A stretch of 64,000 nucleotides of DNA, taken from NCBI GenBank assembly GCA_028571685.1, contig CM053146.1, forward strand, positions 65,505,431-65,569,430, in the 5' to 3' direction. Below, piece by piece: positions 44,165 through 55,895 of the stretch. Origin of the DNA: Heterohyrax brucei. Taxonomy: Eukaryota; Chordata; Mammalia; Hyracoidea; Procaviidae. Below the pieces are notes generated by a model. It saw only the letters and a program-made list of their open reading frames with translations. It had not been told where the DNA came from and searched no databases. The translations under genes were made by a program, and so were the position numbers. Each line of letters begins with the position of its first letter. The stretch's first letter is position 1.

Positions 44165-44365
44165 ACACTTCTATTATCATACCTTATGTGTTGCCCTGAA
44201 TACTTTCATTCAATTAAGTTTCATAAATACTCTCTGAGGTAAGCCAAGTAGGAATTATTCGCCTCATTTTATACATTAGGAAAAAGACACAAAGTTAAGT
44301 AACTTAAATGAGGATTTGTAACCAGAATCACAATCCTCTGATTCCTACTCCAGTGCTCTTTCTTT
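44165..44365 (-). repeat. MIR SINE, antisense
   Basis: CTGAATACTTTCATTCAATT, TCTCTGAGGTAAGCCAAGTA, CCTCATTTTATACATTAGGA, AAAGTTAAGTAACTTAAATG and CTGATTCCTACTCCAGTGCT are MIR landmarks in reverse. Confidence 0.85.
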
Positions 44366-44984
44366 GGTATATTTAATATACAACAATCATGCAATATACC
44401 TTATTACATAATAATTGGAATGCAATATGTACAGTAGATTTTTATATTCACCAAGCCATAGACTAGTCTCTGTATTGGGGAGGATTTTTTACATTAGGAT
44501 TCCAGCCTTATTTTCTTCTAATAAAAACAGCTTTTTACTTTCAAGTTCATCTCTGGCTGTGAGAAAATGAACCGATACTATTCTTTGAGCAAAGAGGTAT
44601 AAATCAAAGAAGAGTTAAATGGCCATTTGTGATAAGACTGCAAGAAATAAAGAATTATATTCAGATCTGGACAAAACTAATCTTCTTTGCCTCAATTTAC
44701 TGGAATCGGGAGTGCTTTCATTTCACTATTCAAAGGGCTTAGTTATAATGCAGAAATAAATATTTTGCCAGAAAACCAAGTTATTACTTAATAAGAATTA
44801 ATACATTTCAGATGGGAGAGAAGGGAGAAGTTTTGATCAACATTACTGAATTCATAACATTACCCCCACGAGACAATCCACCAAGAAAAGTTTTGTATTC
44901 TTTACTGTAGCAGTCCACCTCCCTGGAAAAAATTAAAAGTTGGCCATTTTTCTAAAACGGTCACTTCCAACTTAAGTAACGTAT
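44366..44984. other. single-copy DNA, no gene seen
   Basis: Nothing recognised. Confidence 0.5.
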
Positions 44985-45475
44985 GGAAATAACCAGGATA
45001 GACAATCTCCAATGACCACCACCTTCCTGCACTCCTGTGCCACTCTACCCATCAAGAAATGGAATCTATCTTTTTTCATCTTCAGTCTGGCTGGCCTGGT
45101 CCTTGCTGCTGTGCCTGGCAGTTCCTACCTTCCTGCTTGGAAGCTAGCCACCATCTCCACCTACTCTGAGACCACAGTTCTGTGAGAAAACCCAAGCTAC
45201 TCACAGAGAAAGAGGTTATGCGGCAAAGCAAGAGGCACAGCTATGAAAGCAAAGCCTTCACCATCTTCCAAGCTGCCAGCTGAATACAGCTGAGCGAGTG
45301 AACCCAGCTGAATAAAGCTGAGTGTCCCACCTCAGCTGATGATACGTGGAGCAGCCAAACTCTGCCCAAATTCCTGAGACCAGGAATCATGATAAATAAT
45401 AAATTATTACTGTTTTAAGCCACAAACTTTTTGGATGATTAGTTATCTTGTGTTAGCTATATCCATGCTTTATTA
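44985..45475 (+). mobile_element. MaLR-type LTR, sense, diverged
   Basis: The 3' end reads GATAAATAATAAATTATTAC then TGTTTTAAGCCACAAACTTT and TGGATGATTAGTTATCTTGT, the polyadenylation and tail layout of MLT1-like LTRs. The middle has an internal short duplication (GCTGAATACAGCTGAGCGAG and GCTGAATAAAGCTGAGTGTC). Confidence 0.6.
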
Positions 45476-46024
45476 CCAAACTTTTGCTGCATCTGTTCTA
45501 TACTCTGAGTATAAGGAGTAATTTGGAAAATTCACTTGTCCATTTTCACTTGTTTAAATATGGCTGAACACAAATTTCCAGGGGTGTTACTGCCATGGAC
45601 AAGGCCCACCCAAACAGAAATCTCATCCTTGAGATTTACTTCCACATCAGGCTCATTCATATTACCACTATCAGTGAAAAAGAAAATAAAATAAAGAAAC
45701 AGAACAGAGTAATGGGCTCCTGAAGAAGAGTTGCATTCATTTTTTTACACTGCTTAGAAAACATGCATATGGCAAGAAACTCATTGGCTAAGGTCTTTAA
45801 AGTGAAAGATGAAGGGTGGTGTAAAAAAATAACCAAATAAATCTATAAAGCTGAAGCCCTGCGGGTAGTCTGTCTTTTTCTGGCAGACACCCTAGAATCT
45901 CACCCTTCAGCTCCACACACACTTATCTACTTCCATTTGACTCTGTTTCTTGCCCCTGCTTTTTTTAAAAATGGATATCTAATTCAATGATAGCATAAAA
46001 ACTTTAAATCATTAGAAAACAGAC
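45476..46024. other. single-copy DNA, no gene seen
   Basis: Nothing recognised. Confidence 0.45.
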
Positions 46025-46768
46025 AGAAGTGCTAAGCCTGCCATCAAGCTTGTTCACTTGTGATGGGGAATGTTTCATTTCCCCCAGGCAAGGCTAAAAT
46101 GCTGAAAAGAGTGCCATGGAATGAAATGTGTCCCCCGCAACAGCAGAATTCACCAAGCATTGGATTGTTTCTCCGCTAATGGTGGGGGTCAAGCAAGAAG
46201 CCTTTTGGCACTTAAATCAATGGAGCTGTGCTTGGTGACCCATGGAGCAAGAGAGCTGAGTGTCCACGTGCAGGAGCCTTCATGGCAGAGTGGGGTACCT
46301 CCCAGCTCTTAAATCAGTGAAGCTACAGAACCTTGGAACACTTGCCCCTGCAGGGCAGACGCAGGCCTGAGGTTTAGGCTATGAGGCCACAGGCAGCAGA
46401 AGCTGAAGAGACAAGGAATGTAAGAAGCTGAGCTGCCTCAAGTCTCCAAAGACATGGCCAGGACCGCAAGGGTTTCTAAGAGTGGAGCCATGGCCCCTGG
46501 TTTTTCTAAGGGTGGAGTTGCCACTTAGACTAGAGAAATTGTGCACTTGAAGCCAAGGGAGCAGAGTTGCTGTCCCAGTAGGCCTGGAAGGTTGAGCTGC
46601 AGCACAGGGTCAGGAGAGCTTCCACTCAGAATCTAGAGAATGTGGCCAATACCCAGAGTCTGAAGGACAGGGACATTCTGTAGAATGCCTCAGAAGATGT
46701 AAGATTCTTTTCAAAGCTTTGAGGGCTAATGTAACATGTTTTGCTGACCTGCTCTTTTGCCTTCTGTT
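46025..46768 (+). repeat. unclassified repeat-like sequence, possibly LTR-element internal region
   Basis: GC-richer than its surroundings, with repeated short blocks (TTTCTAAGAGTGGAGCCATG and TTTCTAAGGGTGGAGTTGCC; GCAGAAGCTGAAGAGAC). The composition and 'GAGCTG...GGAGCCATGG' style resemble internal sequence of MaLR elements, but no protein-coding landmark is present, so the assignment is tentative. Confidence 0.35.
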
Positions 46769-47285
46769 TTAGTCAGCTAGTAGTGCTGCTCTAACAGAAA
46801 TACCACAGGGTGGATGGCTTTAACAAAGGTTTATTCTTACACAGTCCAGTAGGCTACAAGTCCAAATTCAGGATGTCCGCTCCAGAAGAAGACCATCCCC
46901 CTTGTCAGCTCAGGAGGAAAGTCCGCTATTGCATCAGTCTTTCTCCAGGGAGCATCTCGGCCCAGGAACCTCAAGTCTGAAGGATGTCCTCTTCTCCCAG
47001 TGCTGCTTGCTTGATGGTGTGAGGTTCCCAATTCTTTGCTTGTTGCTCTTTCCTTTTATCTCTTGTAGGATGAAAAGATCAAGGGTGCGGCAAGCCATAC
47101 TCCAAGGAAAATCCCTTTACAGTGGAGCAGGGAGGTAATCCTATGAAGGGCTTTACACTCTCACCCTAATCCTTTAACATACAGCACAGGAAAATCACAA
47201 AATGGAGGATAATCACAAAATATTGAGAATCATGGCCTAGCCACATGGCTACACATATTTTGGGGGGGACACAATTAAATCTTCC
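46769..47285 (-). mobile_element. MaLR-like solitary LTR, antisense
   Basis: GTTTTAGTCAGCTAGTAGTG, CAGTCCAGTAGGCTACAAGT, GGAACCTCAAGTCTGAAGGA, GGGGGACACAATTAAATCTT. Abuts the next copy in the opposite orientation. Confidence 0.75.
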
Positions 47286-47672
47286 ATGTTGTAAATCCTG
47301 CCTCTGCGATGTTAACGAGGGAAGATGGGCAGCATTTCTGTTGGTGGAGAAGGAAGTAGTGTGTAAGACTGTTTTGTGCCTTGAGGCAGTCTCCTGAGAT
47401 ATAAAAGGAAGAAGCTAGGAGAGAGATTTGAGGACATCAAACTACCAAGAAGCATGCTGGGAGCTGAGTGCATTCTTTGGAAAAGCCTAGCATCCCTGTG
47501 CCTCAGAGGCTTTCCAGTCCAGGGGAAGACTGGCAGCAAGGACCTTCCTCCAGAGAGAAAGCCTTCCCCTGGAGGTGATGCCCTGAACTACTGATCTGTG
47601 ACAAAATAAAATTTTCTTTTTAAAGCCCTGTACTTGTATTTTTGTTAAAGTAGCACTAAATGACTACGACAA
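47286..47672 (+). mobile_element. MaLR-like solitary LTR, sense, first ~150 bases missing
   Basis: TGTTGTAAATCCTGCCTCTG, GAGATATAAAAGGAAGAAGC (TATA-like), AAGGACCTTCCTCCAGAGAG, AAAATAAAATTTTC (polyadenylation-like), GTTAAAGTAGCACTAAATGA. Same family as the preceding LTR, so the two form a large inverted repeat. Confidence 0.75.
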
Positions 47673-47720
47673 AGGAGAAACTTGCCAACATAAAATCTGT
47701 TTGAGTCCCCAGTACATTTA

Positions 47721-47865
47721 GGGAAACTCTGGCATCATGGTCGTTACACACTACAGCTGTATCCCAAAAGGTCCGCAGTTCAAATCTACCAGGCACTCCT
47801 TGGAAACTCTATGGGACAGTTCTACTCTGTCACATAGGGTCACCATGAGTTTAGTGTGGTTTAAA
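47721..47865 (+). repeat. AfroSINE, short type, sense, tail degraded
   Basis: GGGAAACTCTGGCATCATGG, AATCTACCAGGCACTCCTTG, TCTACTCTGTCACATAGGGT. Confidence 0.9.
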
Positions 47866-49417
47866 TCCATTTAGATTGAATCCTGAAAAAGTTTCTCCAG
47901 AAGAGTGCCTCCTTTAGTTTTTTTGTCTGTAAGCTTGAGGTTTCTACCTGAGTCCTTCAACAAGCGGAGGAAGAGGTACCAAAAACTCAAGTTTCTCAAT
48001 TCTCTTGTAGTCTCTCTTGGTTTAGTATAATTAGCAAGAATGGTATATAATCCATAAGAAAGTGATATTTAATCCTTAAAGCCAAGTCTACCTAATGCCT
48101 CATTCAATTTGAAAAACTGCCAGTTCTGTCAGAAATGCCAACGCTCCATTCAGGTCCTCACTGCACAGACCCCTCATCTTTTTTATCAGTACTGCAGGAT
48201 GTTGAAGTACAGCTGCTTTTCTGGCTAACAAATAAATTTTGAAATGTCTACAGCAATATGAACAAAGGCAGTCCATAAATATAATGCTTCCCTCTGGGTA
48301 AACATCCCAACAGGTGGATGGACACAACATTTTTCATCTTTAAAATATATGACATAGGAAATATCCAAAACCAGATGATACAGACATAATATGCAATACA
48401 TGTTGCTGTTATTCAGCAAAAATCAAAGGCACTGATTTTTCAGGGACTAAAGTGAAATGACACAAATTTTCTGAAATCAAGTTCCAATTAAAGCCTTATC
48501 AGATGCTTCCCCATTTTAAGGAGTAAGGCTGTACAAGGAAAATTCTCTTTAACAATGTCTACAGCCTGACTCAGACTCCCAAAATGCTGGAGAATCACAC
48601 TGTTCACTCTATTTCACTCCTATGATAAGGGATACGAGCTGGGAATTTTGACAGGGCCTGGTTAAGAAATAAGAAATGCCTTAGGGTCTTGCTGTTCCAA
48701 CCGCCGCTGGAAGGAAAGAAGTCACTTTGGTGCTAATAGCCTCTCTTATTTCCAATAAAGTCCTTTACGCTTTTCCACAACACTGAAAACACTGAGAGGT
48801 CAAGAATACTCTTTGAGATCATTTTACGAGACTCCACAGGGGAATCAAGTTTATGCAGATGAAGAGATCAATGTTTTTCTGTCACTGTGAATATAAACAA
48901 TTTTTTTTTATCCACCAGGAAGGGAATTTGACTACATGGACTCCATCTCCCACCTGAGGCAGCACCCATCATTTCTGGTTTCAAAAATACAGGTGCATAG
49001 ACAAATATGACACCTCAAACCAATCCAGTCACTGGCTTCAAGGTGTTTCTACCTTAGCTTCACCTCCCACAAAGATCTACTTTCTGATCTAAGGGGCTGT
49101 TGATTGCCAAGCCAAGGAATACCAAAATTATCCCTGGACATAACTTGACCTTTCACCTGCTCCTCTAGATGAAGCACAAGTTTCACCACCACCACTGCTG
49201 GCAAAGGCTTCCCCAACCCCTCTGCTGATTCTGTAACGGCCTCTGCAATGACGCCCTTAGATGTCCTGCTACAGAAGCCTTGCTTTTCCATCTCCAACTC
49301 TTTCAAGTTGGCTATTGATTCTAGATCTTCTCTCTAAGATTCTTTTGAGAGTTTCTCATAGCAGAGACATATTTATGCATGTTGTAGGCAGCCGTCACTG
49401 CGCCAAGAAATTCTATT
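47866..49417. other. 1.55 kb single-copy block
   Basis: No repeat recognised. The 85-codon minus frame at 49049-49306 has no domain signature. Confidence 0.5.
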
Positions 49418-49760
49418 TATTGTTGTTGCTAATTGCCACTGAGCTGGCTATAGCTGACGGTGAGCTCATGCATACAAGATTAACGCATTGTCCGATTCTG
49501 CACCATCTTCATGACAGGGACCACAGTGGTGGCTACTGGGTCAGTCTATCTCACTAAGAAACTTCCTTGTTTTCCCTGACCCCTTGCCTTACCAAATATG
49601 ACGTCTTTTTCTAGTGATCAGTCTTTCTGGATAACATGTCTAAAGTAACTGAATCAGTCTTGCCATCCTCTCTTCTAAGGAACATTGTGGTTTTATTTCT
49701 TCTAAGATCGATCTGGTTGTTCTTTTAGCAGTTCACAGTGTATTATAGGTATTATTGTCT
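49418..49760 (-). mobile_element. RTE LINE 3' end, antisense
   Basis: TTGTTGTTGCTAATTGCCAC tail, then CATTGTCCGATTCTGCACCA, GTCTATCTCACTAAGAAAC, CATCCTCTCTTCTAAGGAAC and TAGCAGTTCACAGTGTATTA track the 3' 340 bases of RTE in reverse. Confidence 0.82.
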
Positions 49761-49824
49761 CCCATGCTCTCTGAGCTTCCACCTTGGATTAGTCATCAGT
49801 TTGCAACTATTTTGGGGGTGGAGA

Positions 49825-51160
49825 CAATTTCTCTTTGTTTTTTTAATTAGAGATATAACTAACATCAACTGCACAAATGCATAAAATACACAGAACTTAG
49901 AACACTTCATTTGTTTGACAATTTACAGAGGTGTGTAACTACTCAAAACAAGATACAGACTGACTCAGGCCCTTTCTTTTCAACACCTCCTTGGTGTTTG
50001 GACGCCACATAAAAGGAATCACACAGCATGGACCTTTTTTTTCCCAACAGTCACTTCCACTCAGCCTGTTTTTGATGTTCATCGATGTTGTGCTTGTATC
50101 CGTGGTTTGTTCTTTATTACTGAGTAGCATTTCATTATAAGAGAATCTGTTCATCCATCTCCTGGTAATGGACATTTGGATTATTTCCAGTTTTAGATAT
50201 TAATAATGTGGCTATAAACATATAGAATTTTTTGTGGGTGTATGTTTTCATTTCTCATTGGTGAATACTTAAGAGTGGAAATGCTGGCCATATGGTAGAT
50301 GCATGCTTAACTTTACGAGATATGGCCAAACAGTTCTCTAATGTGATTAGACCATTTTACATTCCTACTGGTAACTGACAATTCCAGATGCTCCACATCT
50401 TCCCCAGTATTTGGTACTGGCACATTTTTTTGTTTGTTTGTTGTTTTAGTTATTTTAGTGGATGTGAAACGGTATCTCATTGTGGTTTTAATTTGCATTT
50501 TCCTAATGTCTAATGATGCTGCTGGACAGAGCCCTGGTGGCACAGTGATTAAGACCTTAGCTGTTAACCAAAAGACCAGTAGTTCAAATCCACCAACTAT
50601 TTCTTGGAAACTCTATGGGGCTGTTGTATTCTGTACTAGAGGGTCACCACTAGCTGGAGTCAACACAGTGGAAACTTTTTTTAAAAAACGATGTCGGACA
50701 CCTCTTTGAAATTGTTACCATTCACATACGAATGTATCTGTACCATTATGCAGTATCTGCTCAAGCTTTTAAATGGGTTATTCATCTTCTTACTGTAGCT
50801 ATTGCTAAGAGTTTTTATGTGTTCTGGATTCAAGTATTTTCTCAGAAACATGTGCTGTGCATATTTTCCCTGTTGGTGTCTGCCTGTTCATTTTATCAGA
50901 AAAGTTTAATTTGGATGATATCCAATTTATCAATGCTTTTAGTTTATGATTTATGATTTTTGTGTCATGCCTAAGACATCTTTGCTTACTCGAAGGTTAT
51001 GAAGACATTCTCCTGTGTTTCTTCTAGAAGATTTATAGTTTTGTGTTTATGTCTGCATCTATGATTCAGTTCACATTAATATTTACTACAGAGATGGAGT
51101 CAATGTTCTATTTTTTGTCCAGTTTGAGAAACAGTGGTATCACAGTATATTCGACATACA
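49825..51160 (-). mobile_element. ancient L1 (L1M-like), antisense, split by a SINE
   Basis: Minus-strand L1 3' UTR signature: ATAAAATACACAGAACTTAG, AAAGGAATCACACAGCATGG, ATTTGGATTATTTCCAGTTT, TGTGAAACGGTATCTCATTG, then GGGTTATTCATCTTCTTACT, CAATTTATCAATGCTTTTAG and AAGACATCTTTGCTTACTCG after the SINE. Confidence 0.88.
50527..50685 (+). repeat. AfroSINE, short type, sense, inside L1
   Basis: AGCCCTGGTGGCACAGTGAT, TCAAATCCACCAACTATTTC, TCACCACTAGCTGGAGTCAA; it divides the ancient L1 in two, so it is younger. Confidence 0.92.
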
Positions 51161-51907
51161 GTTTAAACACCTTAGTTGTTTACATGTAAACTGTGTGTGT
51201 TCACACCATGCCTGATTTTACTTTCTACCATGCTTAATATACTAGTAGACTCAGTCATACTAATACTGAGAAATATTATAAGAACAGAGGACTTATATTA
51301 CACCATCCTATAATGACTAGACATTTTGTGGTAGATATTTTAATTTTTTTAAGCAAGAGCACAGATTTAGAAAAAAAAACTTACGTTTCTAATTTTAGTG
51401 AAAGTCTTAAAACTTGACTCTTAAGTACAACTATTTAGAAAGAAATGTTTATAAATGTAAAATATCCATGACTTGTTCAAGTACTTAAAATGAAATTAAG
51501 AAGGAAGGCAATGAGTCCACATCATGCAGCATGAATTTAGCAGGCAGGAAAGGATAATTGCTAGGGAGATGGCTAACAGATTTCATGGGAAGTTTCCTTT
51601 TTGCTTTCTTCCTCTTGATGTTTGTTTTGTTTTTTACCCTCCCTGATCCTAATTTATGCTAAAATAAAACATAGCTCCTCACCTTGTGTAACAGCCAGGA
51701 AATACTGCTGACTGCTTATTAGTGTACATTGCAATTCATGAAAAATAATTTCCTAATTTGAGAATCAGTTAAATGCACTTTATGCACCGTTTTAATTCAT
51801 TTCAGCCCCAGTCAGTGTTCAGTTGAATAGGAAGCAGAATATGGGCCAATGAACTAGGCTACTGCCCTTTTTCTGTGGAGTCAATAGCAAACTATCAACC
51901 ACTAACT
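51161..51907. other. single-copy DNA, no gene seen
   Basis: AT-rich; nothing recognised. Confidence 0.5.
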
Positions 51908-52067
51908 TTCCCAGTGTAGTGGTTAAATGCTACAGCTGCTAACCAGAAGGTCTACCACGTACTCCTTGGAAACCCTAGGGGGCAGCTCTACTCTATCTCA
52001 TAGGGTTACTATGAGTAGGGATCAATTCCACAGCAGTGGGGTTGGCTGGTTGGTTGGTTGGTTGGTT
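51908..52067 (+). repeat. AfroSINE, short type, sense, with (GGTT)n tail
   Basis: TTTCCCAGTGTAGTGGTTAA head, CTCCTTGGAAACCCTAGGGG; the tail has expanded into a GGTT microsatellite at about 52043-52067. About 20 bases are deleted in the B-box region. Confidence 0.92.
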
Positions 52068-52710
52068 TGTGTTCTATATAGCTTTCCAAGACACTAACTA
52101 AAGTGGGTATCTTTGACTCCCAGTTCCCTATAGTTAGATTCCAAAGATTACTGAATTTTTTTATTACAGATGAAGTCCTTTAATTCTTACAACAACAAGA
52201 TATGCTTCCATGAGTTTATTTTTTATAGCACAAGTATAAACCATTGTGTGTGCCTATGTGTGTGTGGCGGGGGTTAAGGTGAAAATTAGAAAAAGTGGAG
52301 AATTCATTTTTCAATTGCTAGAAAAGTTACTCTGCTTTCACTATTTGGCAGAAGGTACAGAACGTCATCATGACGTTTTTAGGTGATGAGGGAAGGAGGT
52401 TCTGAGTTCTTCTGTACTTGTCAGCGCACACTGGTACGTGTATATGTCTAGGTTAATACTGATAAGAAGAGCTTCTTTATAACAATTTGAAGTCATTAGT
52501 TGAATAATGCTATAGTCATACATATTGTTGTGCTGTTAATTATAACATTTCTCTGTATTTATAATTAACTAAATACAGTCAAAATCATTAAACACAGTCA
52601 AATATACTATACAAATAGCAAGGTACATAAAGTAAAAATATATTCCATTCCTTCACATTTACAGGTCTATTAGGATTCAGGAAGAAAATCTTCAAAGTAT
52701 ACTATGAATT
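52068..52710. other. single-copy DNA, no gene seen
   Basis: A short TG-rich run near 52246-52270; otherwise nothing recognised. Confidence 0.5.
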
Positions 52711-52886
52711 GGAAACCCTGGTGGTATAGTGGTTAAGTGCTACGACTGCTAACCAAAAGGTTGGCAGTTCAAATCTGCCAGGCACTCCTTGGAAACTCTA
52801 TGGGGCAGTGCTACTCTGACTTACAGGGTTTCTATGAGTCAGAACTGACTCAACGGCACAGCATTTGGCTTGGTTTGGTTTTATGG
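52711..52886 (+). repeat. AfroSINE, short type, sense, near-consensus with TSD
   Basis: GGAAACCCTGGTGGTATAGT to GGCTTGGTTTGGTTTT, complete. TATGAATT repeats at 52703-52710 and 52887-52894 as a likely target-site duplication. Among the least diverged copies. Confidence 0.95.
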
Positions 52887-53042
52887 TATGAATTCCTGCT
52901 AGCTATAATCATGTGATATGTAAATACAAAGTACCTGGAGACCACCTATTTAAAGCCACAAATACCTGAGCTAAAGGCATAAACGTCTAGTTCCACAGTT
53001 AATGATAACAACCAGCATTCATTGGAACCCTTAGTAAATGTC

Positions 53043-53247
53043 CAAGTCCTTGTGTGGTGCAAACAGTTAGTGCACTCAGCTGCTAACTAAAAGGTTGGAA
53101 TCTCAGGTCTACCCAGCGGCACCTTCAACAAAGGCCTGGTGATCTAATTACAAAAACTCAGCCACTGAAATCCCCATGGAGCACAGTTCTACTCTGACAC
53201 ACACGGGGTTGCCATGAGTCGGAATTGACTTACACAGTTTTTTGGTA
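53043..53247 (+). repeat. AfroSINE, AGTCCTTGTGTGGTGCAAAC subtype, sense
   Basis: Complete subtype copy: CAGCTGCTAACTAAAAGGTT, GGCCTGGTGATCTAATTACA, GAGCACAGTTCTACTCTGAC, GCCATGAGTCGGAATTGACT. Confidence 0.93.
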
Positions 53248-53249
53248 GT

Positions 53250-53440
53250 AAATGCCATATACTATCTCAGTACTTTGCAAGTTTTAACTCATTTAATCAG
53301 TACAATAGAGCCATGAACAACCTTCTTCATCTCCAGTTTATACAAACATAAACAGAGGTTAAGTTGCTTTTCCTAGGTCATATTCAAACTCAGTCAGTTT
53401 GATTCCAGTGTTTTTAATCTCTGCACTATTCTGTATAGGG
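53250..53440 (-). repeat. MIR SINE, antisense
   Basis: TAAATGCCATATACTATCTC, GTTTTAACTCATTTAATCAG, TAAACAGAGGTTAAGTTGCT, CCTAGGTCATATTCAAACTC. Directly follows the AfroSINE tail. Confidence 0.82.
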
Positions 53441-54599
53441 AATTCATGTTCCCTAGAAACTTCTAAATAAGGAGACAGTCAGAAAAAAGCATAAGATCTA
53501 ATTTTCTATGCACTCTTAATTTCTTTTGACACTGGTAAACTTGCCCCCTTTCTCAGGGTACTAAAAACTAAGAAACTGAAATCTTATTGGATTTCCTGAT
53601 TATAAATATTCATAGATATGTTAAAATATATGCATCAATATATGCACTTGAAGACATGCAGGCTAAGGCATTGATCTTTGCAAAAGAAACATAAAAGCTT
53701 GTAATCAATATAAATGTAAAAGTTTCTGGCCCAATTTTTAGCATAACTAGATTTTTAGGCAATGAGTCGAGAGTAAAACGGAATAAGAATGAAAACCTTA
53801 AATGGTTGCTGTTGTAGTGTTCCTGGTATATTAAAAATTATCACAGAGCATTACTAGTAATGCTACATCTCCAGCATTCTGATCTAGTGAAAGGGATTAT
53901 CAGTGTCTAAAAGGTCGTTGTCAACTCCAACATCTATAAACATTTAAGTGGTATTGAGCAAATTCCATAATCTGATCTGCTTTTAACTGTGGAAATCAAT
54001 GCAGTTATTAAGAAACTATTTGAATAATTCATGTGTACCAGAAGGCCCTTATAGTAGCCACAATATGTCTGCATCTTAATGGTATTTCAAATAAAGTTGT
54101 GTCTTGCTACAATGCACATTTAGCAAGCAAGACCAATCCCCATCCATCAGTTCAGAGGCAGTGATGAGAAAAATTCTGACAGTTTCAAAGGAATTCCTAA
54201 GCTGTCTGGCTTTGATAAATAAGAGCGATGAAGTGAAGTTTCTTCCCCCAAAATCTCAGAGTAAGATAGGATCTACCTTCTTTTTTACCCCCTTGCCTTA
54301 CTGTTGGGGTTTGACATTCTCTTGCAGACACTATTCAGCAGTATTGTTATGGGGTCACTTAGCTTAGTTAACCAGCCTAAATGCATATTCACCAGCCCAA
54401 CAAAAAGTGTGCATCATATGCCAAATGGTCAGCTCTGGGAAAGGATACTTGCACAAGCATAGTTCCTACTCTTTCAAAAATTGTCAACCTGTAGCATACA
54501 TTTCCCTCATCTTGAAATCATAACATGTTCAAGTGAAGTTAGCTTTCACTAAGTTTGAAATTTCAGATAATCATCAACAAATACGAGACTGTTGGCAAA
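53441..54599. other. 1.16 kb single-copy block
   Basis: No repeat or exon recognised. Confidence 0.5.
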
Positions 54600-54960
54600 G
54601 ACTTCAAAAGATATCTAGTTCCAGCCCCCTTCCAATACCTGAACTACTGCCTCGGTAGCAACGTCTCCATGCTGTAAATAAGCAATTCACAGTCATCAGG
54701 GCAGAACCCTGGCTCTTCAGAAAGAAAGTTCTTCCTATGTTTAGTCCAAGTCTGGCTCCCTATTCTTCCATCTGGCTAAAATCACCATTCAGGGCTACAC
54801 AGTGAACTGTATCATTTTTTCAACTTGCTAGCCTTTCTGATGCTTGAAGATGATGGTTATGGTCTTTCTGAGTTTCTTCCTCAGGCTAAATATTCCCAGC
54901 TCCTTCACTTTTCCCATGTCTTATGAATGCCCGTGTCTATACCGGCATCAATTTATGGAT
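54600..54960 (+). mobile_element. L3/CR1-type LINE 3' end, sense
   Basis: AAAGTTCTTCCTATGTTTAG, AAGTCTGGCTCCCTATTCTT, TGATGCTTGAAGATGATGGT, CTTCCTCAGGCTAAATATTC and CCAGCTCCTTCACTTTTCCC are in L3 order. Ancient. Confidence 0.75.
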
Positions 54961-55549
54961 CTACAAATATATACTTTGGTTACTGTGAATGTCTACTATT
55001 ACAGATTCTCTCTATTATAAGACAGTGTTTCTACTATTAGACCACTTACCAGATAAAGAACTCCTTTCTGCTTTGTTTAACCATCACAAGTACACATTCC
55101 ACTCCTGAGACTGCACATCCCTGTCAGGCCTACATGGCCTTCCTCTCTAGCTTGGCCTGCAAGCATTTCATGCTCTAGCCTTGATGGGTGAGTGAGCTGC
55201 ACTCCATTCTCCAAGAACCCAGGCTCTTTCTGTTTGGTAACGGTGTCCTCTACAGTGGCCTCCCAGGTCACCGCAGAAGGAAGAAAGCGAACATGCGGAG
55301 CATGGAGAGAATTTTATGGCAAGGCCAAAATGTGGTATAAAATATTTCTTCCCACATTTCACTGGCCACCACTCAGTCACAGGACTTTAAACTTACTGCA
55401 GTAGTGGCTTAAAAATGCAGGTACAGGAGGACAGTGAAAAAGGGCTACTGAAACCACAGCACTGTCCCTGGATGACTCTCCTTTGTTCTCCATGACATAC
55501 TAAGCTTACTGATCTCATGCGACTTGCTACATTGAACGCTGAAATGATA
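54961..55549. other. single-copy DNA, no gene seen
   Basis: Overlapping short frames on both strands at 55077-55404 have no domain signatures. Confidence 0.5.
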
Positions 55550-55705
55550 TGTTTATTGCTTGCTTCCCTCAAGTGAACTATAAGCTTGTTGAGGACAGCA
55601 ACGTGGCATTCATTTTCATTTTTATATTACTAGCACTAGCACTTAGCACAGGACAGTCCTGCCACAAATGCCAGTTTCATGGTTGTGTACGAATGGATTG
55701 ATGAA
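55550..55705 (+). mobile_element. L2 3' end, sense
   Basis: GAACTATAAGCTTGTTGAGG, ACAGCAACGTGGCATTCATT and AGCACTTAGCACAGGACAGT match the L2 3' UTR. Confidence 0.8.
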
Positions 55706-55732
55706 CAAGCCTTGGTCCAGTCTCCCTAACTA

Positions 55733-55895
55733 AACCAAAAAACCAAACTCATTGCTGTCAAGTTGATTCTGACTTGTAACAACCCTACAGATTACAACAG
55801 AACTGTCCCATAGAGTTTCCAAGTAGTGCCTAATAGAAATGCTGATCTCTTGGCTAGCAGCTGTGGCACTTAACCACTCCACCACCAGGGTTTCC
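55733..55895 (-). repeat. AfroSINE, short type, antisense
   Basis: AACCAAACTCATTGCTGTCA tail, GTCCCATAGAGTTTCCAAGT, CACTTAACCACTCCACCACC. Confidence 0.93.
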
